From NCBI GenBank assembly GCA_026986055.1, contig JALSPH010000006.1, forward strand, positions 1 to 5,532: a stretch of 5,532 bases of DNA, given 5' to 3'. How positions within the stretch are numbered: the stretch's first letter is position 1; each line of letters starts with the position of its first letter. The DNA is from Campylobacterales bacterium. GTDB taxonomy: Bacteria; Campylobacterota; Campylobacteria; Campylobacterales; Hydrogenimonadaceae. Positions 1-5,532 of this stretch are shown here, piece by piece. Under the pieces are notes generated by a model. The model ran no database searches and was not told where the DNA came from. It saw only the letters and a program-made list of their open reading frames with translations. Made by a program: the position numbers and the translations under genes.

Positions 1-1683
1 GAACTCTTCCGGGTGGATAACTCCCAACTTTTCGTTCTCCCATCTGACCAACGCTTCGACGCCGTGCAAAGAGCCCTCTCTTTGCATCTGTGGCTGGTAT
101 ACAAGCGTCAACTCCTCTTTCTCTATAGCGTTTCTCAGCTCCTGTTCTATTAAAGAGTAGCGGTTTCGCAAAGACTTCAACTCGCTTGTGAAGAAAGCGA
201 AACTATTTTTGGAGCGTTTGGCATGATACATTGCGATATCTGCGGCACTGAGCAGTTCGAAGAGTTTGGTTCCATCAAGCGGGTAGCGGCTTATACCGAT
301 GCTTACCCCTATCGTGAACTCCATACCTTCTACTTCATATGGTTGTGAAATAGCCTCTATGAGCAGACGTGCATTTTGACTGAGTCTTTCCATGTCGTAC
401 TCGTGGCAAAGCATTATGAACTCGTCACCGCCGTGTCTTACCACCATCGTTCCTTTAGGCATTGAAGCACGTAGACGTTTTGCCACCTCAATGAGTATCA
501 AATCTCCATAATGGTGTCCTACGCTGTCGTTTATGTTTTTGAAATTGTCAAGGTCTATGAAACCGACACTAAAGGGCGGAGCCCCATCGTATATCCAAGA
601 GTCTATCTTTTTTTGCAGATACATTCTGTTCGGAAGTTTTGTAAGGTTGTCATGCATAGCTTGATGTAAAAGCTCTTTCGATTTTTTCTTCTCTATAGCG
701 TTTATCGTATAGAAGAGGTAGTAGACTACGAAGAATATGAATATGAAGGATACAGCATTGATCATCCAGTAATTAAGAACCTTCTGCAGTATCTTTTTTG
801 TCGGCATATGGTAGTGGATCCAGACTCCGAACTCCGGTAGATATTGCCAGCTGACAAGATGCTCCTCTTCCTCTTGGGGAGAGTAGAATGTAACGATGAC
901 GCACTTACCGCTTTTTTTAAGATCTTCGAAGGTGACTCCCGCCTCTTTTTTCAGTGCACCGCCCGCCTCTTTCTCCTCTCTGTCTATGGAAGTTACGGGT
1001 TTGTCGTAAAGATGGGGGTATAGTGACGGCGGTTTGTCGCTGTGGTAAATTCTGTACCATGTATCATCCAGAAAAATCTCCAGCTCCGTACCCGGTTCGG
1101 TAAGCGATTTCCAGATAGATCTTGTATTGTCCAGATGGAGACCGGCGGATATTACGGCGACTATTTTTCCGGTTTCGTTACGAACGGATTTGTGAACCGG
1201 AAGTATCCATCTCTCCATCGCTTTGTCGAAAAAGGCTCTTCCTATGACGGGTCGTTTTCTCTTTAGAGCCATTTTGAAAGAGTGGCAGCTCTCTTTCTGA
1301 TGTTTGAGATTCGGTAGTTTTGAGATATCCTTACCCGTGCTTGCCACCATCACATTTCCGTCAGGGTCTATGACCGCAAAGCCTGCGAGTGAAGGGTTGA
1401 TCTGAAGAAGTTGTCGAAATAGAGTCTGAATCTTTTCTGTATCCTCAATATTTCCTTCACGATCAAACAGCTGTTTTGCAAGAATATTCAGTATCACTTC
1501 CTGCTGTATGAAGTAGTTTTTTGTCGCCTCTTTCGTAGCGTTGCTCAGGTAGCAGAGCTCTTTGCGCAGATCTTTTTCCACATTCTTGTACTGCATGTAC
1601 GAGATCAGAAAGAGCAGTGCCAACCCCATGCCAAAGAGTATGTAAAAGAGTGTCCAGAGATTTTTTCTAAACAGAAGCTTCAT
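1..1683 (-). CDS. Membrane-anchored GGDEF-EAL cyclic-di-GMP turnover protein (C-terminus outside window)
   Basis: I translated the minus strand by hand; the frame is open for 561 codons from ATG at 1683 to the left edge, so the 3' end is missing. An AAGG Shine-Dalgarno (1690-1693) lies 6 nt before the start. Domains: membrane segment at about residues 9-29; extracytoplasmic region at about 30-304 resembling a Cache/PDC-type sensor (AGFAVIDPDGNVMVAS, then GKIVAVISAGLHLD); second membrane segment at about 305-327; short linker without an obvious HAMP; GGDEF domain at about 335-500; then the beginning of an EAL domain. The cyclase domain is canonical: DNLTKLPNR, DLDNFKNINDSVGHHYGD and an intact RHGGDEF (GGDEF at 418-422). 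The inhibitory RxxD site is absent; the equivalent residues are PKGT (409-412). The EAL part shows YQP (529-531) and EALVRW (EAL at 543-545), so the phosphodiesterase entry motif is intact as far as visible. Such proteins make and/or degrade cyclic-di-GMP in response to an external signal. The ligand and net activity cannot be read from the window. Confidence 0.95.
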   Translation of the reverse strand, partial: MKLLFRKNLWTLFYILFGMGLALLFLISYMQYKNVEKDLRKELCYLSNATKEATKNYFIQQEVILNILAKQLFDREGNIEDTEKIQTLFRQLLQINPSLAGFAVIDPDGNVMVASTGKDISKLPNLKHQKESCHSFKMALKRKRPVIGRAFFDKAMERWILPVHKSVRNETGKIVAVISAGLHLDNTRSIWKSLTEPGTELEIFLDDTWYRIYHSDKPPSLYPHLYDKPVTSIDREEKEAGGALKKEAGVTFEDLKKSGKCVIVTFYSPQEEEEHLVSWQYLPEFGVWIHYHMPTKKILQKVLNYWMINAVSFIFIFFVVYYLFYTINAIEKKKSKELLHQAMHDNLTKLPNRMYLQKKIDSWIYDGAPPFSVGFIDLDNFKNINDSVGHHYGDLILIEVAKRLRASMPKGTMVVRHGGDEFIMLCHEYDMERLSQNARLLIEAISQPYEVEGMEFTIGVSIGISRYPLDGTKLFELLSAADIAMYHAKRSKNSFAFFTSELKSLRNRYSLIEQELRNAIEKEELTLVYQPQMQREGSLHGVEALVRWENEKLGVIHPEEF

Positions 1684-1775
1684 CCAGCGCCTTCAAAACT
1701 GATACTACGATATCTATATATCGTTTGAAACGGAAATTTTTTTATTTCAACTATGAGTTATAAGCATTGTCTGTA

Positions 1776-1804
1776 ATTATATCGAAAAATTATATTTATG
1801 ATAA
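1776..1804 (-). promoter_or_regulatory. Candidate sigma-70 promoter of the GGDEF-EAL gene
   Basis: On the minus strand TTATCA (1799-1804) and a perfect TATAAT (1776-1781) are separated by exactly 17 bp. The predicted transcript would have a leader of about 85-90 nt before the ATG at 1683. That leader contains a small inverted repeat, ACGATAT-CTAT-ATATCGT (1707-1724), which could fold but is AT-rich and short. The region is very AT-rich, so other -10-like hexamers occur nearby. Confidence 0.45.
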
Positions 1805-1851
1805 GCCGTAGATCTCATCTTTTCGATCTCTCTTTTTTACTCAAAAAAAAC

Positions 1852-1871
1852 ATTGTAAATTTTGTTACAAT
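1852..1871. promoter_or_regulatory. Perfect inverted repeat ATTGTAA-N6-TTACAAT, operator-like
   Basis: Two perfect 7-bp arms (1852-1858 and 1865-1871) flank a 6-bp spacer, giving a 20-bp two-fold symmetric site. The right arm contains the TACAAT -10 box of the DUF1538 operon, so a bound protein would block RNA polymerase. The 6-bp spacing with TGTAA/TTACA half-sites resembles targets of CRP/FNR-family dimers, although the bases are not the classic CRP or FNR consensus. The regulator is unknown. Confidence 0.5.
1863..1871 (+). promoter_or_regulatory. Extended -10 promoter of the DUF1538 operon
   Basis: TGT-TACAAT is a TGN-extended -10 box 23 bp before the GTG start of the DUF1538 gene. No -35 hexamer exists at the right distance; that position is an A8 tract (1843-1850), preceded by a T6 tract (1833-1838). 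A/T tracts upstream of a TGN -10 box are typical of Campylobacterota promoters. The leader would be very short, about 15-18 nt, just enough for the ribosome binding site. Confidence 0.55.
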
Positions 1872-1894
1872 CAGAACGAGAAAAGGGGTAGAGA

Positions 1895-3415
1895 GTGAAT
1901 GAAGCTGTTAAAATATTTCTATCAGATTTAAAAAACTCTTTCAAAGATCTTTTCCCTATAGTCGCCGTAGTCCTTTTCTTTCAGGCTCTAATCGTTCAGG
2001 AAGTTCCGCAAAATCTCTACTCCATCGTTGCAGGCCTCTTTATAGTCGCTGTCGGTCTGGCTCTTTTTATAAGAGGGCTTGAACTTGGCATTTTCCCTAT
2101 AGGAGAGAATCTTGCAGTCGACTTCGCCAAAAAGGGGTCGCTCTTTTGGTTACTTCTTTTTGCGTTTACTATAGGATTTTCGACAACCGTAGCCGAGCCT
2201 GCACTCATAGCCATAGCCGACAAAGCCGCCTCTATAAGCGATGGAAAGATAGATGCCTATTTTCTTAGAATGACCGTCGCTTTTTCGGTAGGTTTTGCTA
2301 TAGCTTTGGGGGTCTTTCGTATCTTGACGGGCCACCCTCTTCACTACTATATCATCACCGGCTACGTTCTTGTCGTCGCCATAACATTTTTTGCCCCGAA
2401 AGAGATAATAGGTCTTGCGTATGACAGCGGCGGAGTGACGACATCTACGGTTACCGTGCCTCTGGTAGCGGCGCTCGGTATCGGGCTCGCCTCTTCGATC
2501 AAAGGACGAAACCCTGCTATAGACGGCTTCGGGCTCATAGCTTTCGCTTCTCTTACTCCGATGATCTTCGTTCAACTCTACGGCATCATCGTATATGCGG
2601 TAGCTCCGGAAAGTGCGACTGCAGCTTTTGTAGTCATGGAAGAGGCAGTACGTGAGACTATCGAATCAAGAGGAGAGTTCGATCCGAAAGATATCTTCTG
2701 GGATCTGGTTGCAGTCATTAAAGATGTCGCGCCTATACTGATGGTCATCTTCTTTTTCCAGTACCTCGTAATCAAAAAAGCGGTAGCTCATCTGCATAAA
2801 ATAGCAGCCGGGATCGTTCTGGTTATACTGGGCCTTTACTCCTTCATCCTGGGGCTTGAAATGGGCCTTTTCCCTATCGGTGAGACGATAGCGTTTCAAC
2901 TTACGGCTATGAAGAGCGATCTGCTCATATACCTTTTCGGATTTTTGATAGGCTTTTCTACCACTATGGCAGAGCCTGCGCTTCTTGCCATAGCCATAAA
3001 AGCGCAGGAGGTGAGCGAAGGACGCATAAATCAGACGGTTCTGCGTACGGCTGTCGCCATAGGAGTGGCCATAGGAATAGCACTTGGAGCATACCGCATA
3101 GTTGTCGGCGACCCGATACACTACTACATCATCGTAGGGTACATAGTAGTTATCGTAATGACATATTTTGCACCTAGGTATATAATACCGATAGCCTACG
3201 ATAGCGGCGGTGTAACGACATCTACGGTAACGGTTCCGCTCGTGGCCGCTTTGGGGTTGGGGTTGGCGCAAAATATCGAAGGAAGAAACCCTCTCATAGA
3301 CGGTTTCGGACTTATAGCTTTCGCGTCGCTTTTTCCGATGATTACGGTGATGGGTTACGGTATTTGGGCCCATTTGGCGTCTGAGAGATCAATTCAAAGG
3401 AGAGGATCTGCATGA
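1895..3415 (+). CDS. DUF1538 family membrane protein, two fused repeats (UmpAB-like candidate cation antiporter)
   Basis: This is a 506-residue polytopic inner-membrane protein made of two DUF1538 repeats (about residues 18-235 and 277-494). The GTG start at 1895 is preceded by AAGGGG (1883-1888) with 6-nt spacing; the nearby ATG at 1899 is out of frame. The halves align without a gap at an offset of exactly 259 residues: [22 protein letters not shown] (E63/E322), [24 protein letters not shown] (E101/E360), HYYII (H150/H409), [15 protein letters not shown] (D177/D436, identical in both) and [17 protein letters not shown] (D210/D469). Acidic residues inside hydrophobic stretches and the Ser/Thr-rich signature suggest ion coordination. 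From memory, the two-subunit UmpAB of Halomonas with this domain was reported as a Na+(Li+,K+)/H+ antiporter; transport activity here is inferred. A polar linker at about 238-270 joins the halves. It is the first gene of an operon with a PII-like and a CBS protein, and its stop overlaps the next start. Confidence 0.9.
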   Translation: MNEAVKIFLSDLKNSFKDLFPIVAVVLFFQALIVQEVPQNLYSIVAGLFIVAVGLALFIRGLELGIFPIGENLAVDFAKKGSLFWLLLFAFTIGFSTTVAEPALIAIADKAASISDGKIDAYFLRMTVAFSVGFAIALGVFRILTGHPLHYYIITGYVLVVAITFFAPKEIIGLAYDSGGVTTSTVTVPLVAALGIGLASSIKGRNPAIDGFGLIAFASLTPMIFVQLYGIIVYAVAPESATAAFVVMEEAVRETIESRGEFDPKDIFWDLVAVIKDVAPILMVIFFFQYLVIKKAVAHLHKIAAGIVLVILGLYSFILGLEMGLFPIGETIAFQLTAMKSDLLIYLFGFLIGFSTTMAEPALLAIAIKAQEVSEGRINQTVLRTAVAIGVAIGIALGAYRIVVGDPIHYYIIVGYIVVIVMTYFAPRYIIPIAYDSGGVTTSTVTVPLVAALGLGLAQNIEGRNPLIDGFGLIAFASLFPMITVMGYGIWAHLASERSIQRRGSA

Positions 3416-3762
3416 AATTCGTTGCACTCGTTGCTATTGTGGGAGAAGAGAGGGAAGAGGAGGCGATAAAGATCGCAAAAGAGGCAGGTGCCGGTGCCGT
3501 GACGATAATGCGCGGCAGGAGTTTGGGGCTGGAGGAGAAGAAGATCTTTTTCGGTTTGACTCTTGAAGAGAGCGTTTCCATACTCCTTTTCATCCTGCCG
3601 CATAAAATTTCGATGAGAGTACTTAAGGCTCTGAAGGATGGGATGGATATGCAGAGTGATGAAAACAGTTCGCTCGCTTTCACCATTCCGCTTGGGCATG
3701 TGGCGGGGCTCAACATAGAGGAGCTCCATAAATTCGAAAGCGAGATCAAAGAGATTCTATAA
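3412..3762 (+). CDS. Small PII-like signalling protein, partner of the DUF1538 transporter
   Basis: This is a 116-residue soluble protein. The start codon overlaps the DUF1538 stop in an ATGA (3412-3415), implying translational coupling, and AAAGGAG (3396-3402) precedes it. The pattern fits a PII/ferredoxin-like fold: strand [10 protein letters not shown] (1-10), helix [15 protein letters not shown] (12-26), strand [11 protein letters not shown] (29-39), a short loop LEEKK, strand [10 protein letters not shown] (54-63), helix at about 66-78, strand [14 protein letters not shown] (87-100) and a C-terminal amphipathic helix. RGRSLG corresponds to the base of the PII T-loop, but the loop is much shorter than in GlnB/GlnK, with no uridylylation tyrosine or glycine-rich B-loop. 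Classical nitrogen-sensing GlnB is therefore unlikely. PII-like proteins typically bind adenine nucleotides and regulate a neighbouring transporter (as GlnK-AmtB and SbtB-SbtA do). By analogy this one would control the DUF1538 protein; the ligand is unknown. Confidence 0.75.
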   Translation: MKFVALVAIVGEEREEEAIKIAKEAGAGAVTIMRGRSLGLEEKKIFFGLTLEESVSILLFILPHKISMRVLKALKDGMDMQSDENSSLAFTIPLGHVAGLNIEELHKFESEIKEIL

Positions 3763-3775
3763 TAAGGAGCGGAGT

Positions 3776-4183
3776 ATGCTTGTAGAGGATGTGATGACGC
3801 CGAAAGAGAAGCTGGTGATAGTTTCGCAGATGGCACCGGTTCGTGAAGCATTGATGCTTATGAAAAAGCATAAGGTGAAGGCAGTGATCGTCGAAAAGAG
3901 TTCAAAGCATGGTGCATACGGACTGGTGACTTTCAAAAACATTTTGCAGTCGATCGTCGCAGAAGATGGGGATATAGACCTGCTTAACGTCTATGACATA
4001 GCCTCGACTCCATCGGTTTCGGTTTCCAGAAAGCTCGATATGAAGTATGCGGCGAGAATGATGGTCAAAAACAGCATCAAGCGTCTGCTTGTCATAGACG
4101 ACAACGAAATTTACGGCATTCTTACGATGAGCGATATAATAGGAGTGCTTCTGAACGAAGTTGAAGGTGGTATCAAAGCCTGA
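3776..4183 (+). CDS. Stand-alone CBS-pair (Bateman module) protein
   Basis: This is a 135-residue soluble protein composed almost entirely of two CBS motifs. It starts at ATG 3776, 13 nt after the PII-like stop, with AAGGAG (3764-3769) 6 nt upstream. The first motif spans about residues 3-60 (VEDVMTPKE at the start, GLVTFKNI at 49-56); the second spans about 71-127 (VYDIASTPSVSVS, then GILTMSDI at 114-121). The GxxTxxDI signature is complete in the second motif and altered to GLVTFKNI in the first. CBS pairs commonly bind AMP, ATP, SAM or related nucleotides and act as energy sensors, often for channels and transporters. As third gene of the operon it is probably a second soluble regulator of the DUF1538 protein. 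No catalytic or DNA-binding domain is attached. Its last codons overlap the 3' end of the opposing gene. Confidence 0.9.
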   Translation: MLVEDVMTPKEKLVIVSQMAPVREALMLMKKHKVKAVIVEKSSKHGAYGLVTFKNILQSIVAEDGDIDLLNVYDIASTPSVSVSRKLDMKYAARMMVKNSIKRLLVIDDNEIYGILTMSDIIGVLLNEVEGGIKA

Positions 4184-4646
4184 TTTTTGAAGCGTGAAAG
4201 AGGGTGGGGTTGTCATCTTTTTTCGCTTCGTGCAGAGCGATTATTAGAGCGACTATGATATCTTTCGGTGAAATCTTTTTTTCACCTATCTCCATTATGG
4301 CTGCAGCCACTTCACCCTCTGCAACCTCTTTGGCAAATAGACGCAGAATCTTTTTAAAAGCTATCTCACCTTTGGAGACCGGAGTGTTGTGGTAAATGAC
4401 GAAGAAGAGATCCTGGTCAAGAGCCATCACCATATCTGTCTTGCGAACGTTTTTCTCCAGAGTCAGAAGCATACGCAGAGGTGCCTGTACCAGTATCGCG
4501 CTTGAGTGAAGTCCATATCTCTCAAAGTCGTATTGAGCCATGTCGATATAGTTTCTGATAAGCGGCTCTACATGCCTAAGCATCACTTTCAAGCGCGGGT
4601 TTTTCTGTATGATCTCATTCATGCCGTTATTGTACCATTCATTCAT
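4173..4646 (-). CDS. Small protein with a degenerate GGDEF domain, possible cyclic-di-GMP receptor
   Basis: This 157-residue protein has no signal peptide or membrane segment. I chose the ATG at 4646 because AGG (4652-4654) lies 5 nt upstream; an in-frame ATG at 4622 (M9) has no ribosome binding site. It has no obvious name, but residues 50-157 track a GGDEF domain: the helix before the signature, VRKTDMVMALDQDLFFVIY (67-85) at the signature, a following helix GEIAFKKILRLF (93-104), strand VAAAIMEIG (113-121) where active enzymes have VTVSIGIA, and ISPKDIIVALIIALHEAKKDDN (125-146, shown here as the C-terminal ADxALYxAKxxGRN helix). The catalytic GGDEF is replaced by DQDLF (77-81), so cyclase activity is unlikely. 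RKTD (68-71) sits exactly five residues before it, the spacing of the RxxD inhibitory site that binds cyclic-di-GMP. About 45 N-terminal residues replace the first part of the fold. It converges on the DUF1538 operon and is divergent from the HAD gene. Confidence 0.7.
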   Translation of the reverse strand: MNEWYNNGMNEIIQKNPRLKVMLRHVEPLIRNYIDMAQYDFERYGLHSSAILVQAPLRMLLTLEKNVRKTDMVMALDQDLFFVIYHNTPVSKGEIAFKKILRLFAKEVAEGEVAAAIMEIGEKKISPKDIIVALIIALHEAKKDDNPTLFHASKIRL

Positions 4647-4677
4647 TTATACCTGATAAAATATATCGTCAAATGTT

Positions 4678-4692
4678 GCATAACTGTTATGC
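4678..4692. repeat. Perfect 15-bp palindrome GCATAAC-T-GTTATGC, operator-like
   Basis: Two perfect 7-bp arms surround a single T. The right arm ends in the TGC of the extended -10 box of the HAD gene, so the site occupies the -35/-10 spacer and would compete with RNA polymerase. It lies in the 83-bp spacer between divergent genes, so one regulator could affect both. Confidence 0.5.
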
Positions 4693-4698
4693 TATAAT
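4690..4698 (+). promoter_or_regulatory. Extended -10 promoter of the HAD phosphatase gene
   Basis: TGC-TATAAT is a perfect extended -10 box; transcription would begin near 4705, about 25 nt before the ATG at 4730. No good -35 hexamer is seen 16-18 bp upstream (4669-4676 reads tcaaatgt), which fits a TGN-type promoter. Confidence 0.65.
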
Positions 4699-4708
4699 AA
4701 TTTATTAT
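4694..4708. repeat. Second 15-bp palindrome ATAATAA-T-TTATTAT
   Basis: This is another perfect 7+1+7 palindrome, centred 16 bp downstream of the centre of 4678-4692 and covering the -10 box and probable transcription start. It contains only A and T, so chance formation is much easier than for the first palindrome. Confidence 0.35.
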
Positions 4709-4729
4709 GGTTGAACGGAGGAGGGCATC

Positions 4730-5491
4730 ATGAGAGAGATTGGAGGAATTTTACTCGATCTGGATGGTGTGTTGTATGAAGGCGACACTCCGATTCCCAA
4801 CGCAGTAGATGCCGTAAGGGAGCTAAAAGAGCACTACCCGATAAGATTCATTACCAACACTACAAGAAAAACTCACGATATGGTTTTTGAAAAACTCCTT
4901 CGAATGGGGTTTGACATAGAGAGCGATTCGATCTTTACCGCACTCGATGCAACAGCCGCTTTTTTAATCGAAAAAAGATCGAAAGGGTACTTTCTGCTTT
5001 ATGAAGCGGTTATGGATAGTTTCAGGGAGTTTGAATCGCAAAGACCGGACTTCGTCGTCGTCGCAGACGCATATACCGATTTTACCTACGAGAGGCTCAA
5101 CAGAGCTTTCCGACATCTTATGGATGGTGCGAAACTTATAGCTATAGCGAAAAACAGGTACTTCAAGGATAGTGACGGAGCTTTGAGTCTGGATGCAGGC
5201 GGGTTTGTCGCTCTGCTGGAGTTCGCTGCAGAGAAAGAGGCTATGGTTTTGGGAAAGCCGAGTAAGAGTTTTTTCGAGCTTGCATGCACCTCGATGGGTC
5301 TTGAGCCAAATGAGGTTCTAATGGTGGGTGACGATATAGAGAGTGATGTTTTGGGGGCCAAGAGGGCAGGATTGATGGGGTGTTTGGTCAAAACAGGGAA
5401 GTTCAGGGAGGAGGATCTGAAAAGAGGTATAGAGCCCGACTGCCTTTTGGATTCCATTGCAGATCTGCCGGGATTGTTGTTTGATGTATAA
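4730..5491 (+). CDS. HAD superfamily class IIA phosphatase, LHPP-like
   Basis: This is a 253-residue cytoplasmic phosphohydrolase. The ATG at 4730 follows a strong GGAGGAGGG (4717-4725). All four HAD motifs are present: motif I LLDLDGVLY (nucleophile D10, acid/base D12), motif II FITNTT (T42), motif III lysine in VLGKPSK (K176), and motif IV GDDIESD (D201, D202, D206). The large cap between motifs II and III (about 70-160, with DAGGFVALLEFA at 155-166) and the length identify subclass IIA, closest to the LHPP-like group (TIGR01458 style) rather than NagD or 4-nitrophenylphosphatase. Related proteins dephosphorylate small phosphate esters or phospho-lysine/histidine; the substrate here is not predictable. 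It is transcribed divergently from the degenerate GGDEF gene, and the next gene on the same strand probably starts 22 nt after its stop. Confidence 0.9.
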   Translation: MREIGGILLDLDGVLYEGDTPIPNAVDAVRELKEHYPIRFITNTTRKTHDMVFEKLLRMGFDIESDSIFTALDATAAFLIEKRSKGYFLLYEAVMDSFREFESQRPDFVVVADAYTDFTYERLNRAFRHLMDGAKLIAIAKNRYFKDSDGALSLDAGGFVALLEFAAEKEAMVLGKPSKSFFELACTSMGLEPNEVLMVGDDIESDVLGAKRAGLMGCLVKTGKFREEDLKRGIEPDCLLDSIADLPGLLFDV

Positions 5492-5513
5492 TTAGATTTT
5501 TTGGAGAGTTTGA

Positions 5514-5532
5514 TTGCGCAACATAAGTGAGA
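5514..5532 (+). CDS. Probable start of the next gene (TTG start, six codons visible)
   Basis: GGAG (5503-5506) is followed after 7 nt by TTG at 5514 and an open frame reading MRNISE to the right edge. The close spacing to the HAD stop suggests co-transcription. From memory, Campylobacter jejuni has a HAD-family hydrolase directly upstream of pheA (chorismate mutase/prephenate dehydratase), so pheA is a reasonable guess. Six residues cannot prove identity. Confidence 0.4.

Noticed and set aside
1042..1266. 74-codon plus-strand open frame
   Set aside because: It is antisense to the sensor region of the GGDEF-EAL gene, with no ribosome binding site and no recognisable motif.
1707..1724. ACGATAT-CTAT-ATATCGT hairpin in the leader of the GGDEF-EAL gene
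   Set aside because: It is short and AT-rich, and does not sequester the ribosome binding site; no known riboswitch or RNA family is recognised.
1833..1850. T6-ACTC-A8 inverted repeat resembling a terminator stem
   Set aside because: The stem is only A-T pairs and lies upstream of a promoter between divergent genes; an A/T-tract promoter element is more likely.
2150..3373. Long minus-strand open frames opposite both halves of the DUF1538 gene (2150-2575 and 2666-3373)
   Set aside because: They lie antisense to a clearly conserved gene, have implausible Tyr/Arg/Ser-rich composition and echo each other only because the sense gene is duplicated.
3342..3942. Minus-strand open frames across the PII-like and CBS genes
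   Set aside because: They have low-complexity Ser/Leu-rich composition, lie antisense to well-supported genes and lack convincing starts.
5086..5457. 123-codon minus-strand open frame inside the HAD gene
   Set aside because: The sense strand carries all HAD catalytic motifs; the antisense product is a Ser-rich shadow.
1..5532. CRISPR arrays, tRNA or rRNA genes, insertion sequences
   Set aside because: I saw no regularly spaced repeats, cloverleaf-like sequence, transposase motifs or terminal inverted repeats.

Overview
The window looks like a chromosomal segment of a Campylobacterota (Epsilonproteobacteria) member, probably a free-living Sulfurimonas/Sulfurovum/Hydrogenimonas-like organism. 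This rests on moderate AT content, frequent ATA and AGA codons, AT-rich promoters with extended -10 boxes and no clear -35, and the mix of families. It is an inference from style, not a database match.

Layout. (1) 1-1683, minus strand: most of a membrane-anchored GGDEF-EAL cyclic-di-GMP enzyme whose EAL domain runs off the left edge. (2) 1684-1894: a 211-bp divergent intergenic region with promoter-like sites for both directions and a perfect inverted repeat (1852-1871) over the plus-strand -10 box. (3) 1895-4183, plus strand: a compact three-gene operon made of a duplicated DUF1538 membrane protein, a small PII-like protein whose start overlaps the previous stop (ATGA), and a stand-alone CBS-pair protein. 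(4) 4173-4646, minus strand: a small soluble protein that reads as a degenerate GGDEF domain; it converges on the operon and overlaps the last codons of the CBS gene. (5) 4647-4729: an 83-bp divergent spacer with a perfect extended -10 box and two adjacent 15-bp palindromes. (6) 4730-5491, plus strand: a HAD-type phosphatase of the LHPP-like IIA group. (7) 5514-5532: a probable TTG start of the next gene.

How the genes may work together. The operon has the architecture of a regulated ion or solute carrier: one membrane protein plus two small soluble proteins from folds that usually bind adenine nucleotides. DUF1538 proteins have, to my recollection, been reported as a two-part Na+(Li+,K+)/H+ antiporter (UmpAB) in Halomonas; here both parts are one polypeptide. 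The PII-like and CBS proteins would then be the energy or second-messenger sensors for that transporter. This is the most interesting system in the window. Separately, two cyclic-di-GMP-related genes flank the operon: a GGDEF-EAL protein with an intact GGDEF motif but no inhibitory RxxD site, and a degenerate GGDEF protein that has lost the catalytic motif but keeps an RxxD at the inhibitory-site spacing.
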